64,000 nucleotides of DNA from Phycomyces nitens (Eukaryota > Mucoromycota > Mucoromycetes > Mucorales > Phycomycetaceae). The stretch is taken from NCBI GenBank assembly GCA_022702545.1, contig JAHRBC010000001.1, positions 4,464,001 through 4,528,000 on the forward strand, read 5' to 3'. The position numbers and the translations under genes were made by a program. Under the pieces are notes generated by a model. It was not told where the DNA came from and did no database searches. It worked only from the letters and a program-made list of their open reading frames with translations. Below, in pieces: positions 25,395 to 38,640 of this stretch (the first letter of the stretch is position 1; each line of letters opens with the position of its first letter).

Positions 25395-26943
25395 TTAAGG
25401 ATGTGTAAACACGCCAGCTGTAGCAAACACCATGACCATAAAGCCCCATACAATCAGCAGTCCAGCTGCAATATCTAGCCATGTCATCTTGATTGAATCA
25501 GCAAGAGGCAAAGAAGAACAAGGGGATGGACCGTGCAGGAGCGGGGTCTTTGCAGCTCCCACTTCCAATCGTGTGCGGCGGGTAACCAAGTACGCCGTCG
25601 CAGGCAAAATGTACGCCAGAGTGGTCGCGGCAAACCCACCAATCAGAGAGTAGACCTTGCCCAGTGATTGGACCAACACGCCCAGCGTCGTGATCAGCCC
25701 AAATATCACGCCTGTGACGAGATAGTGTTGGGTCTGTGTTGGCTGCCGATCATCCGTCTCAAATCCAAGCATCTTCTGCACAGCCTCTCGTGTAGGGAAA
25801 AAGCCCATTCTAAACATGTATAATATAGTGGTCAGTAGGTTTGTCTGCAATAGAATCTGGGTCTTACGGAATGGTCAGGATCATGCTGAATCCAAGTGCA
25901 AATCTGCCAACGTTCACCACCATGTCATCCGCAGGGAAGTTCAGGAACAGGTTGGGCTGGACTGCTGTGCCAAACGACAGGTATCCCACCACAGCAAATG
26001 CGATTGAGGTCACCCAGCTCATGACTGTGGCCAGAGTGGTGGATATTGCCCACCCACGCTCAGTTTGATCTTGTTGGCTGAGATAATTGTTGAATGCAAC
26101 TTGGGAGCATGCAAATGCAAAGGCCATAATTCCCAATGCTCCAAAAATATCCCCACCTGCCAAGGTCAAGGGTGCATCGTGCTGAGGAGCATATACTGGT
26201 GCACGCACTAGTAGGGTCAATATGATCAATGGCAGGCACAGGACGGACACTATGGACCATCTGGCCAGGGCACCGATCGATCTAGAGAGCAATAGAGGGA
26301 ATACCTATTGTTTTATAGGAAATATTAAGGAATGTCGTGCTTAGTTGTTTGTTTCATATCCGTCAAGGGGGTTTGATCTTTGACTTACACAAGTGACGCC
26401 GATGAGTAGGATGACGAACGTGCGGTCGGCCAGCAGGGGATAATCAGGAAGATAGAGACCAAAGAGTACAGGGATAGTGTCACCGATCACTGCAATGTAT
26501 TTTGTTTAAATATATATATATCTATATATATTGATATTGATATTTGTCTTGTTCAACTTACGGATATAATAGCTCACACAGGCACCGCCTGCTTGGACAA
26601 CAATCATAATGTTCAAAAAGTTGTACCCAAATCGACCCATCACATGTTCTACAAGCCCAGCAAATTTATATATGCCTGTGCGCTGGCCAGACACGACCAG
26701 CATATAGAGACCAAGCTGGGACAAGAAGGCGACGATGATTGATAATATAATGCCACTGTAGAATCCGGCATTATAAATGGCGAACGGTAGGCCTATGATG
26801 CCTGCACCAACTGTAGCATTGACCAAGTTAAAGGCAACTTCTAGTCGACTACGTGAGCCAAATCCAGGTCGATCTGACTGGAGTAAATCCTGTTCGGCCT
26901 GTGTGAGTTTGGTAGGAGCGGCTCCGTAGGAAGGAGAATTCAT
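25395..26943 (-). CDS. Amino acid transporter, AVT/SLC38 family
   Basis: Four exons: 26943-26562, 26489-26389, 26304-25868, 25809-25395; 444 residues. It is an amino acid/auxin permease family protein with about eleven hydrophobic segments. The first segment carries the signature FNLVNATVGAGIIGLPFAIYNAG (split here only for description), typical of AVT2 and SLC38A11-like carriers. Later segments include IFGALGIMAFAFACSQ and FPTREAVQKML. Such proteins export or import neutral amino acids across vacuolar or other endomembranes by proton coupling; the substrate and membrane cannot be told from sequence. The start is the ATG at 26943. The N-terminal 35 residues are cytosolic and polar. Family assignment is secure. 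Confidence 0.93.
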
Positions 26944-29900
26944 CAAGTTTGATGCTGTAAAATGTTTTTGGAGCGAATAGAGTAAAGAAACAAAGCCGAC
27001 GGGTGTGATCTCAACATTTTATATACCATCAAGACTCGGGCTGTCTTTGAATGAGAGGCTAGGAAATTCTGATTCTCAAGGTCAACAGGAGATAAAGAGT
27101 GTGTATGAGCGACGGTTGTATGTGGGGGGCTACACTGTCACTGGGCTGTGGTTGGTTGCCATTGGTGAACTACGTTATATTCAAGTGTGAGTCATGTTAT
27201 GCAGCGTATCACTTTTTTTTTCCTGGGGTTTGCTGTCAATTGAGGCCATGCATTTGAACCTGGCTCAATCCCAAGTCTATATCAACTGTTAATTAGATGG
27301 CAAATGGGGTGAGGTGTAGAGTATAGCAGCCTCAGATGTCTCCCCTTTTTTAAATGTGTGTGTGTGAGGGAGTAAACGTGGCAAAGAGAAGAATCATCTC
27401 ATTCACACACTTTATGTCTTGAACAAGGGGACTAGGTCTGGTTAACTTTTGCCGACGTCCTACCTCAGACTGGTGTTTTATAACTCAATAGGACCCGTCA
27501 TTTTCTCCTGGTTATAGACACCTGTGCCAGAGGACTCGTGAAGAACAGAGTGAGGCGGTTACTGTACAAATTGAGTGGATCTATTACAACTATACACACA
27601 TATTTGTATCTTTGTGGAAAATAATAATACAGGAAAGGCTGACGGACGGAGGGAATTTGAGGAGTAAAATAGCCTCAAACCTAGTCTAGGAAAAGATAAG
27701 AAAGATATTCCTCATTGAGCGCATTTGTAATCAGTTATTAGGGACACAAAATTAATCGTTTTTTTTTTGTTTTTTTAGTTGAAAAGTTATTGGCTTTTTC
27801 TGCAAGTGTATATCTGTGGTTGAGTTGAGTTTTTTTTAAATAAAAAAATTAGCAAATTAGCAAATTCCTGGGTAAATCACGACACTTTCACCATGTATGT
27901 TTGCCCTTTGAATTATCAGTAGACTTGATTGGAAACAACTCGGTTGATTTATCTGTTTAAATCAGCAGATAAACAGTAGTTTACAAGGATAAAACATTAG
28001 TCCAAGCTTATCTTGAATCAGACTCTATAATATTTTTATCAGAGTATTCCCATGTTTGCTATCTATTCATAATCAAGCCATACAAGTACTTGTGGTTTCT
28101 TGTAATCATCTAATATATAGCTATAGCGACCATGTATTCTTTATAGCTAGTTACTTTATAAACAACAATAAAAATAAGATAAGACAATGTATAAAATTAT
28201 CAATATCAATACCAACCCGTTTTTTTTTTATGGTGGTTATTTTCCGAGGGCACTGGTCAATCAATACCAAGACACTGGCCATGTCACGTATTAGCCATGA
28301 CGCTAGTGAAAGAAATCTGGTTTCTTGATATTTGAAAGGGCTGATAAGCGATACATAAACAGGCTTCTAATGTTATTGTTATTGTTGTTATTATTATTTT
28401 TTGTTTATTTTGGTCAAACAATATAATGTTTTTATTTTGTACTTGATTAACAGTAGCAATCGTTATCAACATTTCCCCCTCTTCTTCTTCTTCTTCTTCT
28501 TTTTTTGCACTAGTAATCACAAGGCATACGTTCTTCCCATCTTTATAGTGCCCTGTTTACTGCCGTCTGTTATCAAATCAATCACATCATTTTATATCAT
28601 GCATTCAAAGTAAATAACTAGACAATCTCTTGATCATCAATTTAAAATCGATAAACAGTAACATTTTAAAAAAAGCTTAATTGTCTAATTTAAATTTATG
28701 CGACATGCTTTATTCGCCGATCTATAATTTGCGTACAATACACGCGCCGATTAAACATGTTATAATCGCAAAATAATTAAATAAATGAAATGTAATTAAT
28801 TGTATTTGGCCTTGATAATTTTGAGCAAACATCTCAACAAAATACCTCAATCAGTACCCAGTTACTTGCAAACTTTTGTAGAATGTGTGAGTTTCTCAAC
28901 AAAGCTTAAAGTCTTGTATCTGGAGATGTCTTGAGATTTTTTTAAAAAAACACAATTGGACAATAATGGAAACCTTTACACATTTTCTCTCTCTATTTCA
29001 TCCTTATAATAACAATAGAAAGTTTAGATACATTTTCTTAAAAGAGGTGCTAATTAAATTCCTATTCCATTAAATATAACACTCTTGGAGACTCTTGTGA
29101 ATTCAAGTTTTATCTGACATTTTTTGTTTTGTTTTTGTTTTTACATTTATTAAATGTAATTTGATTGATCTGGCTTGTACAAAATGAATGTTATTAAGTT
29201 TATTGAGGCATAAAAATGTTCCTCTTGTGTTTCTTCAACACGTTTCTCTATAATCTCAAGTTGTATCCAAATCATGGGATCCACAGCAAGGAAGCATATA
29301 CCTTCTTTTTTTTTATATCAATAGCTAAACTTTGTGTTTGGTGTTCGACATTTTGGTTGCACGCATGTGTAAGTTTTCGCTATTATTATTTTTTAATCTT
29401 CACCTTGATATGTTACAGCCAGCAAGAATGGTTCTTGTAATAATATGTAGCTGTTCAACCTGTCTACTTTCCATTCTAGCTATAATTACTTGTTTGTGTA
29501 TGTTTCAGCCTCAAAATTTGGCTATTTTCTCACTGCGCAAACTAAAATAAGAGATATTCCAAATGGTTGATCATTTAAAGATCAATGATTTGTGTATTCA
29601 ATCATACACTTGATATTTTGAAAAAGTAAATAAATGTCAGTCCTACCTAGAAAAAAAGAAGAAGAAAAAGAACTTTTCATCATGGGAACCGTTTGACTGC
29701 AGTAAAAATTAATAATGAAAGAGTGAATTGAAGATGTATAACCAATAATAAAGTGTGTACGAGCAACTTTTTAAGGAAAACTAAATGTGTCTGTAATACA
29801 GTTCTAAACATTCAATAGATTTATTGCAAAGCATCAACCAGATGGGAAGCAGCCGAGTTTAGGTAGTGAACATTCGCTAATGTAACATGGTTCACAACCT

Positions 29901-32876
29901 AGAAATCAAACGGCACTTACCAATGACCAACTTGATAAATGAATGTATAATTCATAATTCAATGATAACTCATAGATATTACTCTTATTAGAATTAAGCA
30001 TATTCTCTCAATAGCCAGATCACATTGAGATCCGAGCGTTTTTATTTGTGAGCATAAGCTGCTGTTTTTGGCTATTATTATTATATATAAATATATATAT
30101 TTTCTACAAAAACGGATATGATATATCCAATATTCCCTGTACTATTCCAGTAAAGAATATTTTTTTTTAAAAAAAAAGGTGTATGCATATTAATGGCCTG
30201 AGGGTATTATTTTTCTTCTTCTTTCTTTAGCATCATCCTATATTTCTCAGATTAAAAAGAATCTCCACCTCGAGTCAAACAAAACGATATGGATATTATT
30301 TTATTGGGTTCCAATCTAGTCCATCTTTCTTATAAAAGTATATGATCAATGAACACACTAGTATGTCTCTAATTAGACATGCCTTAAAAGAAGTCATTTC
30401 TCACATACTAGAAAACAGTCACACACTAATGTTTGTAAAGATGTTGATAATGAGTTTTGACAAAAAGATATCAAGCCTTTATTATTATTATTATTGTTAT
30501 CACTAGATATTTTCTGTCAATTGACTCTGTAGAATGTATATTTTGGCTTAATTAATTTCATTAATCAATTAGTAACCATCATTGTTGTTACAATATATAT
30601 AATATAATATATATATATATATAATACCAGAAACCAGTCGGCATGATGTGCCGAGATCCCAGACAGACAGACAGGAAAGATTGTATTGGCCTATGCTCAG
30701 AATGGCGTGCGTTTGAAGCCAATTCATGTTTTCAAAAGTATGCAAAATGTGGCTATAGCACGGTGTTTGTGCCCTTTTTTGATGCATTGTACGAGGTGAA
30801 CATTATGTTTTCCTTTGACTCGCTTAAACCCCGGAGATCTTCTGGAAATTTTGTCATTTACAGCACTCTTTATTTATTTATTTATATTATTCGATACTAT
30901 AAATATTCCCCAAAAATAAAATTAGACAGCCTTTGAAAGGGCACAGGGTAGGATCTAGATTCCTATAAATCTATTTTTAAAATAAAAGAGTGAATTTTTG
31001 TGATATATTAATGCCACCCCAAAGGTTGATTGGCAGAGAAAGAGGTCTTGGCTTGTGCTACCGTAATAACTTTGTACCATAATGTAGTGCTATTATATAG
31101 TATGGCTGAAAATACAGACCTCTTTAGGGCCAAGTCATAGTGACACTTCCAGAAAGGGCAATTTTTGAGGAGAAAATATGTCGATAGAAATGATCGAAGG
31201 AATAAATAGATAATGATATATATATAAAATGTCCACTGGCTCACGGGGTCAGTAGTACATTATTTTGTGATTCGGTTGGAACGTGTTGCGAGGCAAATAT
31301 TCCTGTTACATAATTTACATTTGTTTATTTTTGGAGATAATGGTTTATCCTTTTTTTATATATATTTATATATATTTATATATATTTTTATATTGTTATC
31401 ATTATATTATATTATCGAAATAACAATTATATTGTGTCAAACAATGGCCCTTTTCATTTGAATTTGTGAGATAAATTATTAGCTTGTAACAATTAATTAG
31501 ATATTACTGCTGCCGTTTGTTTGGTGTTCAAATATACAATATCATCATCATTATCATCATTATCATTAAACACTAGCTCTGTATTCTATTCAAACATTGG
31601 GAATTACTCGGATTATATTATATTGTGTGGGAAACCTGAAATAGTGAACCTTTGGTTGGACAAAACTAGTCTCCTAATATTCAATACCACAGATCTATAT
31701 ACAAGGGCTGGTCCTACTGTCTAGTAAGAATAGTAAAATCTAAAGGTCCAAAAGTCTGGTAAATCTTTTTTAGTATTCCCTAGGTCAAAATGCCGTAATC
31801 GAGTGATTCCTGGAGATTATGCAATGCCAAAAAAGGGCAACAGAGTATATGTTCAAGACATGCACAACATATATATATTTATATTTATTTAATAGATCGA
31901 TAAGGGAGTATATTAATCAACCTTTTGCATGCTACAAAGTATACCTTTGGGCTTTTATTCATGCAAATGTTCAAAGGTACCTGGAACCATGACCGGATAA
32001 ACAAAACAGAGAAGAAAAAAAACGCCTTTAATTACTTGTAACCATGGCTAATGATACTAAACCATCATTTTGATTACATTTGAATAAGATTCGCTATTTC
32101 TATACGTCCATTGTGTTCCCAAATCAGAAAACACTGGGACTGCTTACAAACCCTGTTTATTGTCCCCATTATTGTTCTCTAAAATATTCTCTATATATTG
32201 GCTTCTGGGATTAAACCGCGGTAGTAAGACAAATGAGCCAAAATAAAGGGCTTAAAATAGCGCTATATCAGAAACCAGACGCCATGAACCAAAGCGATTC
32301 TTTAGTTCCATGAGCATTGACAAATATCACAAGTACTATGTGATTCAATAAAAAATACCAATTAAAGATTGTTTTAATCACATTTGTTTGCACCGAATTA
32401 AGAAACGTTCTATTGGAATAATCCATTTCTAAATATAGTAATTTATAGTGTAATATGGCAGCAAAAAATACTATAAAGTTTTCCATTGTATCCCAGATCA
32501 TTTAAAAGGAATACATGACCGTATCTTAATTTGACATTGGACCAAGAATAAGAGTGAATAGTTCAAAAGAACAAAAAGAGAAAGAGTTTAATAAAAGAAT
32601 GTTTTTTCGTTTTAACATGAAAAGGCTTAGGGGTTGTAAAATGAATGAAGTCTTAAATAAGAAATAGTTTAAAGGAAAGAAGAAAATCAACCTATGGAAT
32701 ATGCCGGGCCGGCCGACCGGAGTCAAGGAATAAAGAAAAAGAGGTAAGGTATTTGAATGGACTATTTCGGGGAGAATGCTTCCAATAGAAAAGCTACATA
32801 GATGGATAAAGAAAGTGGAATATAAAGTACGAAGGTAGGAAAGGAATAAGCGACATACGCGATAAATAAAATTGGA
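26944..32876. other. Long gene-poor AT-rich region
   Basis: About 5.9 kb without a supportable gene. Short ORFs (for example 27005-27190 and 30643-30936) have no recognised motif and poor splice continuity. The first part (27000-27600) is less AT-rich and probably holds the transporter promoter. The rest is AT-rich with simple repeats: TTC near 28480-28502, ATT near 30480-30495, TA runs near 30590-30625 and 31355-31390, TCA near 31538-31566, and a T/A palindrome at 30160-30177. No transposase, tRNA or rRNA was recognised. It could hold decayed transposons or noncoding RNA. Confidence 0.55.
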
Positions 32877-34598
32877 TTAAGAGGAGTATGAAGAGGATGA
32901 TGAAGAGTCCGATGGCTTCATGCCAATATTAGTAAACCAGTAGATATGAGAGTCATTTCGGACGCATTGAGCGCAGACCATCTCGACTCTGTGGACATAA
33001 TCTTCTTCTGTCAATCCCATTCTGGGAGCCAGAAATGCACGCGAGAGTTCAAATCCACGTAGAATAACTCCAGTGAATTCTGTACCCAATTTTCCAGGGC
33101 TGGAGGCTATAACAGATTTAAACAATAAGAATTGACTGTGAATATTAAATATTGTATAGAACCCTGCTTTTAATTACCTAGATAGATCTTCTTCTTTATC
33201 TTTTGTACCAATTGGAACCCTTCGTTCTGAAGAAGAAGAGGCTGAGTCAAGGCGATGTCGTAGTTCATGCCAGAACTGCGGATAATATTCCGCACTTGAA
33301 AAAGGAAGGATAAGAAACTGACTGAGGAATAAAGTCCTTTCTGTGCCACTTACCCGTGTCAATAAACGACTCAATCAACGCTGTGCCTGTTGGCTGTGTA
33401 AAATAAAGGGAGGGTGGAACGTTTAATAAGAATCATAGCATGTATTATTTTACTTGTTACTACAAAACACGCTATTAACTTACCGTAACAAGCATCTCTT
33501 CGATATGTACAACCCCACTAGGTTTGAGAATACGGTACACCTCGCGCAGGACGTTACTCCAATTTTCTTGAGTGTAACTCAAACCAAGAGCTCTCATATG
33601 GACAACATCCACGCTATTATCTTCAAATGGCATTAGGCTCGTCTGGCTGTAGATCTCAAAGTGTATATTGGAAAGTAGGGTATTGGTAGGTATGCTGTCC
33701 GTAGATGGTGCCGTGCCAATAAAATTGCATTCAGGGTACTGAGTAGCAAGATCCTAAGATATCAAGACAATCTCGGTGAATACATGGATATTTTCTCGGC
33801 CAGTCCTTAATCTACATAATTGCGCGCATGCCATATTTAAAAAATACGATGACTTACCATAATCCAGAAACCATTACCACAATCGATGTCCAGAATGCGT
33901 GCTCCCTTGACAAACTTCTGTCGTACAGCGGATGTCACGGTACTGTCGAATGAAAAATGCCCAATTCAGTGGAATGAAAATGTGGCCCCCACTCTTTCTT
34001 TTCCTTTTAAAAGTAAAAATCTAAAATAAAAGCATGAATTCTGTCACTTACTCGCCATACAATGCTTTCAGGGCAAAATGAAGCTAAAATAAGATGTATT
34101 ATAAAAGAGGAGATCAGCATCGAGGAGAAATAAGGTCTGACATGATCATTGTCCTATTGTTCCTATTGTGTCAAAATTGATAATTATTATTTTTTGACAA
34201 TAACTTACAGCTTGGTGGCGGTCATTGACTTCCCAATCCTTTGGAAGAAAATAGCTATTGGATTGAAAGGCTGCAAACACATTTGGTTGCTTTGGGGGTT
34301 CTTGTGTAGAGGTTTGGGTGCTAGATTGTCTGGAAGGTGTGCGCTGACTGAGTGAGATTCCTGACATTGGATCTGGCTTTGCCAAAGAGTTCTTATCATG
34401 CATGTTAGATCGAATCCGGTTTGATTGTGTAATCGAGCTAGACAGAGAAATACTCTGCTTCATACTAACAAGGGATTGTATTGTGGAAGATGAAGTGGAA
34501 CGAGTATCTCCAGTGCTGTAGCTGTTTCCGTTTTGTCCAGTATGACATGAGGAGCTTTTTGGTTCCTTCCACTTGCGTTTAGATTGAACAACGCCCAT
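32877..34598 (-). CDS. SAM-dependent class I methyltransferase, LaeA/UMTA-like type
   Basis: Seven exons: 34598-34209, 34083-34052, 33942-33858, 33753-33484, 33393-33354, 33294-33178, 33106-32877; 387 residues. The first 120 residues are Ser/Thr/Gln-rich and look disordered. The methyltransferase fold follows: motif I ARILDIDCGNGFWIM (D-I-D-C-G-N-G, SAM binding), an acidic-loop region FIGTAPSTDSIP, the motif IV-like region MPFEDNSVDVVHMRAL, and EVYRILKPSGVVHIEEML. The order and spacing match the UMTA/LaeA-like methyltransferases common in Mucoromycota and Basidiomycota. The substrate is not predictable. The C-terminus ends in a Ser run. Start chosen as the ATG at 34598 (MGVVQSKRKW, a possible myristoylation-type MG start). 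Family call is good. Confidence 0.88.
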
Positions 34599-35228
34599 GA
34601 TATTGTTGATGGTCGATGTAGAGAGTAGGTTTAGATAATGATAGCAAGAAAAATATTTGGTTCTTTTGACTATCTTTGAAGATTAATAATTGGAAAAGAA
34701 AGTGAAGAGAGTATATATATATATTATAAATATATATATATATATCTTGAGATAAAAGTGTGGCTTGAATATATAAGAGAAATGAAAAAGAAAGAGAGAA
34801 AGAGAGAGAGAGAAGAAAAGAAAATAATTATCGAGCAAGTTATAATATTTGGCATGAACACACCCATGTCTCGGAAAGTTGGTGCTCAGAAATACAATTT
34901 TTTTTTATGTTATAATATACACATATATTTCTGTGTGCACGTATAATAATAATCTATAATAATAATTATTGTAATTATATTTATATATCTGTGTGTGTGT
35001 GTTTGTGTATAGTATAGACGTATGCAAATACGTTTGTGTTTATAATAAGAGATTGAGCCCGCTTATGTTCCACCAAACTATAGCTCCCCTATCAACTCAC
35101 TTGTGTTGCTCTTTCACTGGCAGGCTGTCGCGTGGCAACAGGGCCTATAACCCCGCTCAAAACCAAATGCATGTACTCTATTTTCATAAATTATTTATAC
35201 ACTCTCCGAAGAATACTGTACATTTTTA
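34599..35228. other. Intergenic, AT-rich
   Basis: 630 bp upstream of the methyltransferase gene and left of the inverted repeat. It contains TA runs (about 34714-34745, 34916-34990), a GA-rich run (34783-34826) and a TG run near 34990-35010. No gene recognised; the methyltransferase promoter should be in the left part. Confidence 0.55.
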
Positions 35229-35835
35229 AAATCCAGATTTACACATATTTAAACTCAAGATCGTATATTTTGATGCCTCAAACCTGATCCCTTTGGAAAC
35301 AAATGCCTCGGATTATCTAGAATTGAGCAATGATTATGGATTCCAAAATAAATAAATAAAGATAATTGGTGGTGTAAAAGGCGCCCATAAATTGTCTTCA
35401 TGTCAACATTCTTCAGAGTATAGTTGACGTGGTTCTAGACTCATCTAAAGATCATAATCTCGATAACAAAATTATCAATATTTTGTTGGTTTATTACAAG
35501 TATTAAAGGATAGATATGGACCAATTTAAAGCCCCAAAATATAAAGACACGTACTGATACCGTTCAATGACTATCAAGTCAGTTCAGCACAATTTAGGGA
35601 TAAAAAAAAAAGATATGAATTGAAGTCCAATGAAACCAACATTCACTCGAGAGAATGAAATGATTTAAAGAAATATCAAGATTAGATATGTCTTGGGTAT
35701 AAGATAGTAGACATTTACAGTTTTCAAGAACAAGTGTAGAAAAAAAAAGATAAAGTAGTTCCAAGGCACTAGAGAGGTATGACACAATTTATTTTTGATT
35801 TTTGCAACTTTGATCAAATGTCAATATCGCCAAGG
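35229..35835. repeat. Left arm of long inverted repeat
   Basis: 607 bp whose reverse complement lies at 36327-36932. I compared the arms along their length and found one difference, a 9-A versus 8-T homopolymer at about 35739-35747. The match ends abruptly at 35229 on the outside and 35835 on the inside. The arm has no recognised coding content; a 63-codon ORF inside it shows no known motif. Confidence 0.92.
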
Positions 35836-36326
35836 AAAATAGATTCATGGAAAAACTATTGCCAAGGGCTGTAATGAAAGTTTAATGAAGATCTGCACTT
35901 CATTTTCAACTCATCAAACTATAAAGCTAAATATGCGAAGATAATGGCAGGCATATTTTAATATATTTTTCTTACCATCCACATTTTATTAAAATCAGCC
36001 AGTTTTTTATACAGAGTATTTGGTTTACCTTGAATTTTCTTTCTCTAAACATACACTATATAATTACGGCTAATAGCTTAATAATTTGTTCTTTTTCTCC
36101 TTTTATAGCTTTTATTTATTTATTACTTTTCGCCTATTACTTACGTAGATAACTTATTTTTATCTTTCAAATGTTCTGTTTGACAGAATAATATTACTCT
36201 CTTTAAAATTATTCCTTATTGTCATTTATTTCTGTCATATTTTCTCAATTTTTAATTCACTGCTTATCGTCTACTCATGGCATGATTATCATGTCAAATA
36301 TACTTATATAGGGTTCAGATTACAAC
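35836..36326. other. Spacer of the inverted repeat
   Basis: 491 bp of strongly AT-rich sequence between the two arms, without an ORF of note. It is not itself palindromic as far as I can see. No transposase or RNA gene was recognised. Confidence 0.8.
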
Positions 36327-36932
36327 CCTTGGCGATATTGACATTTGATCAAAGTTGCAAAAATCAAAAATAAATTGTGTCATACCTCTCTAGTGCCTTG
36401 GAACTACTTTATCTTTTTTTTCTACACTTGTTCTTGAAAACTGTAAATGTCTACTATCTTATACCCAAGACATATCTAATCTTGATATTTCTTTAAATCA
36501 TTTCATTCTCTCGAGTGAATGTTGGTTTCATTGGACTTCAATTCATATCTTTTTTTTTTATCCCTAAATTGTGCTGAACTGACTTGATAGTCATTGAACG
36601 GTATCAGTACGTGTCTTTATATTTTGGGGCTTTAAATTGGTCCATATCTATCCTTTAATACTTGTAATAAACCAACAAAATATTGATAATTTTGTTATCG
36701 AGATTATGATCTTTAGATGAGTCTAGAACCACGTCAACTATACTCTGAAGAATGTTGACATGAAGACAATTTATGGGCGCCTTTTACACCACCAATTATC
36801 TTTATTTATTTATTTTGGAATCCATAATCATTGCTCAATTCTAGATAATCCGAGGCATTTGTTTCCAAAGGGATCAGGTTTGAGGCATCAAAATATACGA
36901 TCTTGAGTTTAAATATGTGTAAATCTGGATTT
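36327..36932. repeat. Right arm of long inverted repeat
   Basis: 606 bp, the reverse complement of 35229-35835 with a single-base homopolymer difference. No target-site duplication is evident in the bases just outside the two outer ends. Confidence 0.92.
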
Positions 36933-37166
36933 GAAATACGAGTAAAAAAGTATTAAAAAATGTGCAATCTTTTTTTGCAATTGTGTAAATGGTTTGCAGT
37001 GTACTCATGTCCTAAAAAGGAACATGCCTATGCATTCTACCTTTGCCTTTTCGATAACACTCGACCATATTTACAGAATTATTTTTATATATATAAAGAC
37101 TTTATTTTAGAAATCAAAGTCTTTATACAATATCCTGGCAAGAAATTAAGGCCAATCATACTGGTC
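36933..37166. other. Intergenic, AT-rich
   Basis: 234 bp between the inverted repeat and the arrestin-family stop codon; it should contain that gene's 3' UTR. No other feature seen. Confidence 0.55.
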
Positions 37167-38640
37167 TCATAAATTGCAGACTGGGGGTGGATCACATACA
37201 GCGCTGCGATAACTCGGTAAATTGTTTGATTCCTCATTGTTCTGGCTGTCATTATTGTTTGTCCATTGGTTGCACCCTGTTTGGTCCATTGCTCCGATCA
37301 AAAGAGGAAAGCTTAGTGTCATCTTTCTTTCATGCGCTCTTTCACCAAAATGGACAATTAAGCGCAATCGGTGTTCTATTCGAAGAGAAGTAGCAGAAAT
37401 GTCTTGTGAAAGAAGTGGGCTATTTAGTGGAACAAAGAGAGCTAAGAAGCTAAAGATATTAATACTTATCATAAAGCCAATACAGACTCTGTACTTACAT
37501 AGACAGCTCAAATCATCAGATAGACTGATATGATGGTGTGTCTCTAAAATTGTTTCTTAATTGTCTTATCAATACAAATGTTTATATAAATTTACCACTA
37601 TAACAATGTATACGAGTCATCATATTATTGTCCCCCAATTGGTGGCCACTCTGTACCTTTCCACTCTGGACCCTAAAGGTGACCATGATAATAAGCAATC
37701 AGGCTATATATGGTTCGTTAACTTCTTACGGATATTTTTCAGACTGTTCCACACATGAAACTATCTTATCAATCGTTACATCTTGACGAAGAAGGTAAAA
37801 TTCACACATAAACTCGTATCTTGTCCTCCCAATCCATGCGTTGTTTGGGAGACATGCTTCGTAGCAAAGGACTCCAAGCCTGGTGCCACGATATCGTCGT
37901 GATCCTGATAGGAAATGGTTGTAAAGGCTGTACTGATTGACCTGGAGAGAGACCAAGGTGCTCAATAGACAATGACGAACCTGGTGGGGAGTAGGGTAGT
38001 AGGGTGGGGGAGGGTGGTTGGGTAGACTGACATCTTGATCGGACAAAGGCAATGGGTTGGACAACCTCTGATAGGCAATCGAAGCATGTTTACGAGCACT
38101 TTGGTAGGCATGCCAGCAAGACATCCTCAGGCGATCTCCAGATCCAAGGCTTATGTGCGCCGTCAGTTGATAGTGAATATTGTGGCGTGGTAGGAGAATA
38201 GTTGGCGGCAATACATGTGGGTTCTCGATCATTAAGCTAAATGGCCAGCGATAAGTGTCTGGAGTATATAAGCCTGGGATTTCACAGCGGAGAACGACTT
38301 GGTTGGTCCTCAAGATCGTTTGCCTAGATTCAGCATAGCCCATTGCCACCAGTTTTGGCTTTTGTGTAGGGTGTTTCTTAAAGTGGGAATGATCCAGAAC
38401 TCCAATGTTCTCCTTGAATATCCGGTCGGGGAAGTCTGTAGAGACAATGGACTGTAGGACTCCTTTGATACCAACACTTATTTCCCGAATATGGATTGGA
38501 CGATTGAGCGTGAGTTCAACCGTTCCTTGAAAATAAAAGGGTGAATGCTGGCCCCACAAATCGATTGAATGATTATCCAGTAAGATATCTAACAATATGG
38601 CCGCCATTAAAGAGTGTTTCTGTTCTTCTTGGAGGCCCAT
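37167..38640 (-). CDS. Arrestin-related trafficking adaptor (ART-like)
   Basis: Four exons: 38640-37730, 37672-37596, 37543-37499, 37441-37167; 435 residues. The N-terminal arrestin domain is seen in VELTLNRPIHIREISVGIKG and FSLMIENPHVLPPTILLPR. The C-terminal arrestin domain appears after the introns: SATSLRIEHRLRLIVHFGE and TLSFPLLIG. A PPPPY motif (a PPxY-type ligand for the WW domains of Rsp5/Nedd4 ubiquitin ligases) lies at about residues 215-220, and LPSY occurs near the C-terminus. These adaptors bring the ligase to plasma-membrane transporters for endocytosis. The short middle exons are supported by phase and splice sites only, so the region around residues 304-344 is the least certain. 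The start codon is 475 bp from the divergent WNK-like kinase gene. Confidence 0.85.

Noticed and set aside
27005..27190. 61-codon ORF upstream of the transporter gene
   Set aside because: No motif, no splice partner and low-complexity composition; ORFs of this size are expected by chance here.
30643..30936. 97-codon ORF in the gene-poor region
   Set aside because: Cys- and Phe-rich with no recognised family and ending in AT-rich DNA; no support for splicing to anything.
35594..35785. 63-codon minus-strand ORF in the inverted-repeat arm
   Set aside because: Also present in the other arm only because the arm is duplicated; no motif, and not evidence for a transposase.
35229..36932. Standard TIR DNA transposon
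   Set aside because: No transposase in the spacer and no visible target-site duplication at the ends, so I describe it only as an inverted repeat.
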